Assembly: GCA_029721515.1 (NCBI GenBank)
Contig: CM056563.1
Span: 15,251,954 to 15,315,953, forward strand
Origin: Synanceia verrucosa
Lineage: Eukaryota > Chordata > Actinopteri > Perciformes > Synanceiidae
Direction of reading: 5' to 3'
Length of the DNA stretch: 64,000 bases
Shown here: positions 59,890 through 64,000 of the stretch, piece by piece
Layout of the letters: the number at the start of each line of letters is the position of its first letter
How positions within the stretch are numbered: the stretch's first letter is position 1
Translations under genes and position numbers: made by a program
The notes under the pieces: generated by a model
What the model was told of the DNA's origin: nothing
The model's input: the letters and a program-made list of their open reading frames with translations, nothing else
The model's database searches: none

Positions 59890-60330
59890 TGTCCCACTCG
59901 GCTGAGCTTCTCCTTCTCCTTCCTGCTCCTCCAGCAGGAGTTCTTTCAGCTCCTCCTTCAGCTCTGCAGTTTGAGCCTGGAGGACCTGAAGAGGTTTGTT
60001 CTTCAAGTCCTTCCTTCAGCTCCTCCAGCATCTGACGGAGGCTCCTTTCAGCAGGAGACTACATCTCTGTCTCCAGTTGTTGCTGATGGCCAACTTTCTG
60101 AATCTGATCTGAGATCTGTTTTTTTAATTTTCCATCTCTTTCAACAGAAACTTGTTCTCAAACATCTCCAGACTGGTGGAGAGCATTATGCTGCTCTGAG
60201 CTTTGTGGGTACGCTGAGCCTTGTTTTCTTTCCTCCGCTTCCTGCCTCTGGGTCCAGTGTTGATGGATCCGTTCTTGACATCATGTCATTGTCGCGGTCT
60301 GTCTGTGATGAACAGTTTTGTCTTTAAGGT
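59890..60330 (-). pseudogene. Decayed coiled-coil-like coding fragment (minus strand)
   Basis: On the reverse strand several broken frames read like coding sequence: DPEAGSGGKKTRLSVPTKL, then KLKKQISDQIQKVGHQQQL, SLRQMLEELKEGLEEQ and LQAQTAELKEELKELLLEEQ. Each is heptad-like, rich in Leu, Glu and Lys. Stops and frame shifts separate them, so this is a dead fragment of a coiled-coil protein. The parent gene is not identified. The 146-codon + frame over the same bases is likely its shadow. Confidence 0.5.
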
Positions 60331-60689
60331 CTGAACGTTGTTCACTTCACGTCACCTACACACTATGAATAGCTAAAAATAGAGCAAAAAATATTACTGA
60401 GATCTGGGTGGAACTTAGAGAAACAAATTGTGGCTTTTTATTAGTAAAGTTGTGTATTTGAATGAATAGCTTAACTATTTATAATGAGCAGTTTATTGTT
60501 GCCTGGAAGCAGTGAGACAGCAACAGTGAGAGACAGTCAGTCATGATTATTAATGTGTTATTACAGTTGAAATGTAGAACAAATGCTCTTTACTACCATC
60601 TCCTTTGACTTCGTCTCTCTGCTCACTGTCATCTTTCCACTCTGATCTCCACTTCCTCTTCCTCCTCTTTTGTCCATTCTTTATTTCAG

Positions 60690-60794
60690 ACTCTACGTTA
60701 TCTTCCCATCCACCCAGACATCACTAAATCTGAGACAATCAGCCAGGAACTCGATGCAACATCACCTCCCCTCCACTCATCACATAAATACCAG
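60690..60794 (+). other. Orphan exon-like segment, 105 bases
   Basis: The segment has an excellent acceptor (TCTTTATTTCAG, ending 60689) and donor (CCAG/gtaagg at 60795). Its length is a multiple of three and two of three frames are open throughout (one reads TLRYLPIHPDITKSETISQE..). No partner exon could be joined to it. It may be a 5'UTR or early exon of the next gene downstream or a noncoding transcript. Confidence 0.35.
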
Positions 60795-61054
60795 GTAAGG
60801 ATGCCCTCACTGAATGCTTTATTGTTATCTCTTGGCTTTTTCTTATATCGTATTTGCACCCAGAAAAAAAACGCTAAAATAATCAAGACATCAAACAAAC
60901 ACAAATTAACCGTAAATAAAGACGCCCAGTTTTCCGACAGATTGGTGGCTGCTCGCCTTGTTGGGCTTTTAGTTTGTGCAGGAGGTGGGAACATGTTAAA
61001 ATAAATATGAAAGACGTGTGCAATATGCCTGCTGTCTGTGCTGGCTCGGGCTAT

Positions 61055-61058
<4 letters not shown>

Positions 61059-61113
<55 letters not shown>
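61059..61113. repeat. (TG)n microsatellite
   Basis: Uninterrupted TG tract of about 55 bases. Confidence 0.97.
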
Positions 61114-61119
<6 letters not shown>

Positions 61120-63651
61120 AGGCTTGAAGTGTATCCAAGCTTGTCTTGCTTCATTAACTCTCTACAAGGAAGACATGGCAGAGATCCAGCCTCCCTGTCT
61201 CTCTTTCTGTCTCGTCTTCTCTGTTGCTGTTGTGACTGCAGTCACTCGTTTTGGTGGCAAGGCATGCTGGGATTGGACAGAGAGAATCTGGTCCGTGTTG
61301 GATGCCAAAGTTGGCTTGCGTCCAAGCGTTGGGGTGGAGGGGTGCGCTGGATTGTCGGGTATCTCTTCCGTAACAAAAAGTGTCATCTCCCATTGGCTCG
61401 TAGCGCACTGCCGTGTGTCCTCCATGATGGACGCTGAACTCCACGGGCTCTCCCCACAATCACATCCCATCTCACTTGAGCTTCCTGCGGCGTCTGTGTT
61501 TCCTCTGCACTTTGTTTTGCTCTTCTCATGGTAGTTAGACGACAGAAAATGTGAGAGACAAAACAATCTGGACAGACAGAACAGTAAACTGCAGATTAAG
61601 ACGTGAAAAACACCAGGACGCTGACCCTGCAAACACACACAAAGCACATTAGAAACTATGAGACATCAGACAGACACACAAAGATCCACACAGACAGATG
61701 GGCGGACAGACAGGTGGACGCTGTAGCAATCAAGAGCAGCATCCCTCCTGCTCTCCCTGTGTGGTGAGGCTCAGAAACAAGGTACGCTTTCTTTCACTCT
61801 TCTTTATCTCCCTGTCGTCTCGCCATCCGCTCTGCTTTGTTTCTCTTCATGTGATTATCGTTGTCTCTTTCTCCTTTTCTGAGGGGGGTTTGTCTTTCTT
61901 TCTTTTATTTCATCTGGGTTTCCTTCGCTCGCTTTGTGCCATTGATGTGTGCCGACGTCTCAGGGCGCCGTGCCAATGCTGCCTGATGAACACCAAGCTG
62001 TGTGTGCACTCTTGTTTTTGTGTGTGTGTGTGTGTGTGTGCAGATTGGCTTGTTTGGGGCCGGTGGCAGCTGCGAACACTTGTTTGTGGCATTACATCCA
62101 TGTGGGGATTGAGAGAAGGACCCTCTGCTCTCTGAGATAACTCTTATTTTACAGAAAAAAAGGATTATGTACATTCAAAATATTGCATGTAGGAGAAAAT
62201 TAATGAAGAGGCTATCAATTATAGGAAACATTAGGCTGCAACAAATGGGGAAAACACAGTGTCCAATCAGCAAAATGGAAAGCAGGAACAAAATAATATA
62301 TAAGGTGTGTTCAACTAAATTCACAAACTAATACTCTGTCTTAAAATATAATGTACTGTATATTTAATCACATAAATGGAAAGTGAGATGAGTAGAAACA
62401 GGAACCAAATCAGTATAAAATCATATTTTGTGTTTTATCAAAGTGGCCGGCAGTAACGGAAAGTTCAAACGTAAACCCGTTACTATTATACCATACCTAC
62501 TATATTGTATTACTTTTCAGTGCCATGGAATCCTTAACTTGACTAAAATGATCCTCTACAAGTAAAAGATCAACAATGAAAACGTCAGTTAAGTAAAAGT
62601 ACATCAGCACTGTCAGCAAACTGAACTTAAAGTATGAAGAAAAAGTTAATACTCATAATTCAGAAAAGAATCCCTACGATCATATATTATTGGGTTAGTA
62701 TTACTGATGCACTGGAAGCAACGTGTCACTGTTCTAGTTGGTTGAAGTGGAGTCAATATGAACCATTTCATAGAGCTACTGTTGGGTGCTTTAATATATA
62801 ACAATACATAATACTAGTGGTGTGCGATATTGACACAATTTTATATCTTGATATAGCTAATTTTATATCCCAATAAAAAAATAACAAAAAAATATAAACA
62901 TATATATATACAAAACACTATTTTCACCTCCATGCTGCTTTACCTCTGTTTACTCCCTAGCTATAAGTGCTGTAAACGAGTCCTTGCAGGTGAAGTAAAA
63001 ATGCTTCCACAATGTTTTGACCTTGTTGGTTAAATTGTGCTTTCCACAGTGTATCTAAACCACAACCGAGAGAGAGAGAGAGTGAAAGAAGTAAGCAGCA
63101 GCTCATAGAAGAAGACAGGAAGCAGGTGAATATTGACGAAAGTTTAGGTGGAGGTCAGAGGTCAGCTGTCGAGCTGTTGTAGATTATCTTGCACATGGAC
63201 TCCAGCACAGTAGCACACTGTTGTGATGCTTCACAGTTTAGAGCAGATAAGGAGCCACACTTGACCCACTGAGGTCTAAGAGACGACAAACACGTTGGTT
63301 TTATTTTGCCGTTACACGCATTTCCTGTCAGAACCAGTGAGGAGGATATAAAGCTGAAATATCTTCTCCAGTTTAACAGCCTCTAGTGGAGAGGTGTGGT
63401 AAAACTGGCTGCAGTTCCATTTACATTAAAGTCCAAATTAAAAATCTAATTAAATTAAAAGTCTGAAAAATCACATTCTTCATTCCTTTGAGGAGATTTT
63501 ATTTAAACTGAAACACAGAACAAAATAAAAATGAGCAATTTAACACTGTTATTTGTTGTTGTTGTTGTGGAGCTGTTGCTCTTTTCAGTTTGTAGTGTTT
63601 CAACACGTTTTCAGCCTCACTCTGTTTCATGAAGTGCCAACAGGAAAACTG

Positions 63652-63653
<2 letters not shown>

Positions 63654-63687
<34 letters not shown>
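63654..63687. repeat. (TG)n microsatellite
   Basis: Uninterrupted TG tract of about 34 bases. Confidence 0.95.
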
Positions 63688-63689
<2 letters not shown>

Positions 63690-64000
63690 CCAGTGCCAGA
63701 GGCTAGTGTTGCCCTATTGAGTAAAAGAACAGATTTAAATCTCTCCTCTTGTGTTGAAAAGGCAGCTGACTGTTAAGCCTCAGATGTTTCCTCACATGCG
63801 TCAGAGCGTACCAACAATTGAAAACTATCGACACAAATTCATGACCACATGTTGATCTTAGACAAACTGACTAAATGGAAACGGAATGATTTATACAAAG
63901 TCAAATTTATAAAAAAAATATTCAAATTGTCAGTGGCTGCTCAGGTTTAGAGAATGCATTGTGAACAATAAATGAATGATAACCAGCAGTTGATTAAAAA

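Larger units (their letters stand above)
59661..64000. other. Intergenic region downstream of rbbp6
   Basis: Apart from the minus-strand fragment and orphan exon listed, the region has (TG)n tracts at 61059-61113, 62022-62041 and 63654-63687. It also has a GC-richer island at 61150-61500 with open frames on both strands, and AT-rich unique sequence from 62150 onward. The (TA)-rich stretch near 62890 is not a pure microsatellite. No gene is recognised after 61800. Confidence 0.6.

Overview
The window is vertebrate nuclear DNA, most likely from a teleost fish. It shows long introns with GT..AG borders, very frequent (CA)n/(TG)n and (AT)n microsatellites, and repeat types familiar from fish genomes. 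These include a tRNA-headed repeat ending in ATGGATGG, hAT-like and Tc1-like remnants, and a 5'-truncated L1/Tx1-like LINE. The species cannot be named from the sequence. Most short open frames are chance readings of microsatellites or antisense shadows.

Two protein-coding genes can be assembled exon by exon, both on the + strand. cacng3 (7415-28647, 4 exons, 316 codons) encodes TARP gamma-3, a four-pass auxiliary subunit of AMPA-type glutamate receptors ending in the PDZ ligand TTPV. rbbp6 (42304-58239, 19 exons, 1806 codons) encodes the retinoblastoma-binding E3 ubiquitin ligase and pre-mRNA processing factor. It has a ubiquitin-like DWNN domain, a CCHC zinc knuckle, a RING-like finger, an SR-rich region and a basic tail. 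Every exon joins its neighbour in phase. The gene order CACNG3-RBBP6 is the one on human 16p12, which supports the gamma-3 rather than gamma-2 assignment.

Layout: 1-5.6 kb is intergenic with microsatellites. The region from 5.6 to 7.4 kb is the GC-rich 5' region of cacng3 and carries three tandem copies of a 23-bp unit, each containing a near-consensus RE1/NRSF (REST) site. From 7.4 to 28.6 kb is cacng3, with repeat-filled introns. From 28.6 to 42.3 kb is 3'UTR and intergenic sequence. From 42.3 to 58.2 kb is rbbp6. From 58.2 to 64 kb is rbbp6 3' sequence, a decayed coiled-coil-like fragment on the minus strand, and one orphan exon-like segment.

The observations most worth following are the triple RE1 array upstream of a neuronal gene and a cryptic terminal exon with AATAAA in rbbp6 intron 3 that would yield a DWNN-only protein. 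Others are a 7x11-residue Ser/Arg/Pro repeat in rbbp6 exon 17, a (CA)n tract starting just after the rbbp6 exon 12 donor, a transposon-like insert with 13-14 bp target duplications nested in another repeat, and a MITE with a perfect 21-bp terminal inverted repeat in rbbp6 intron 2. No viral, bacterial or CRISPR-like system was seen.
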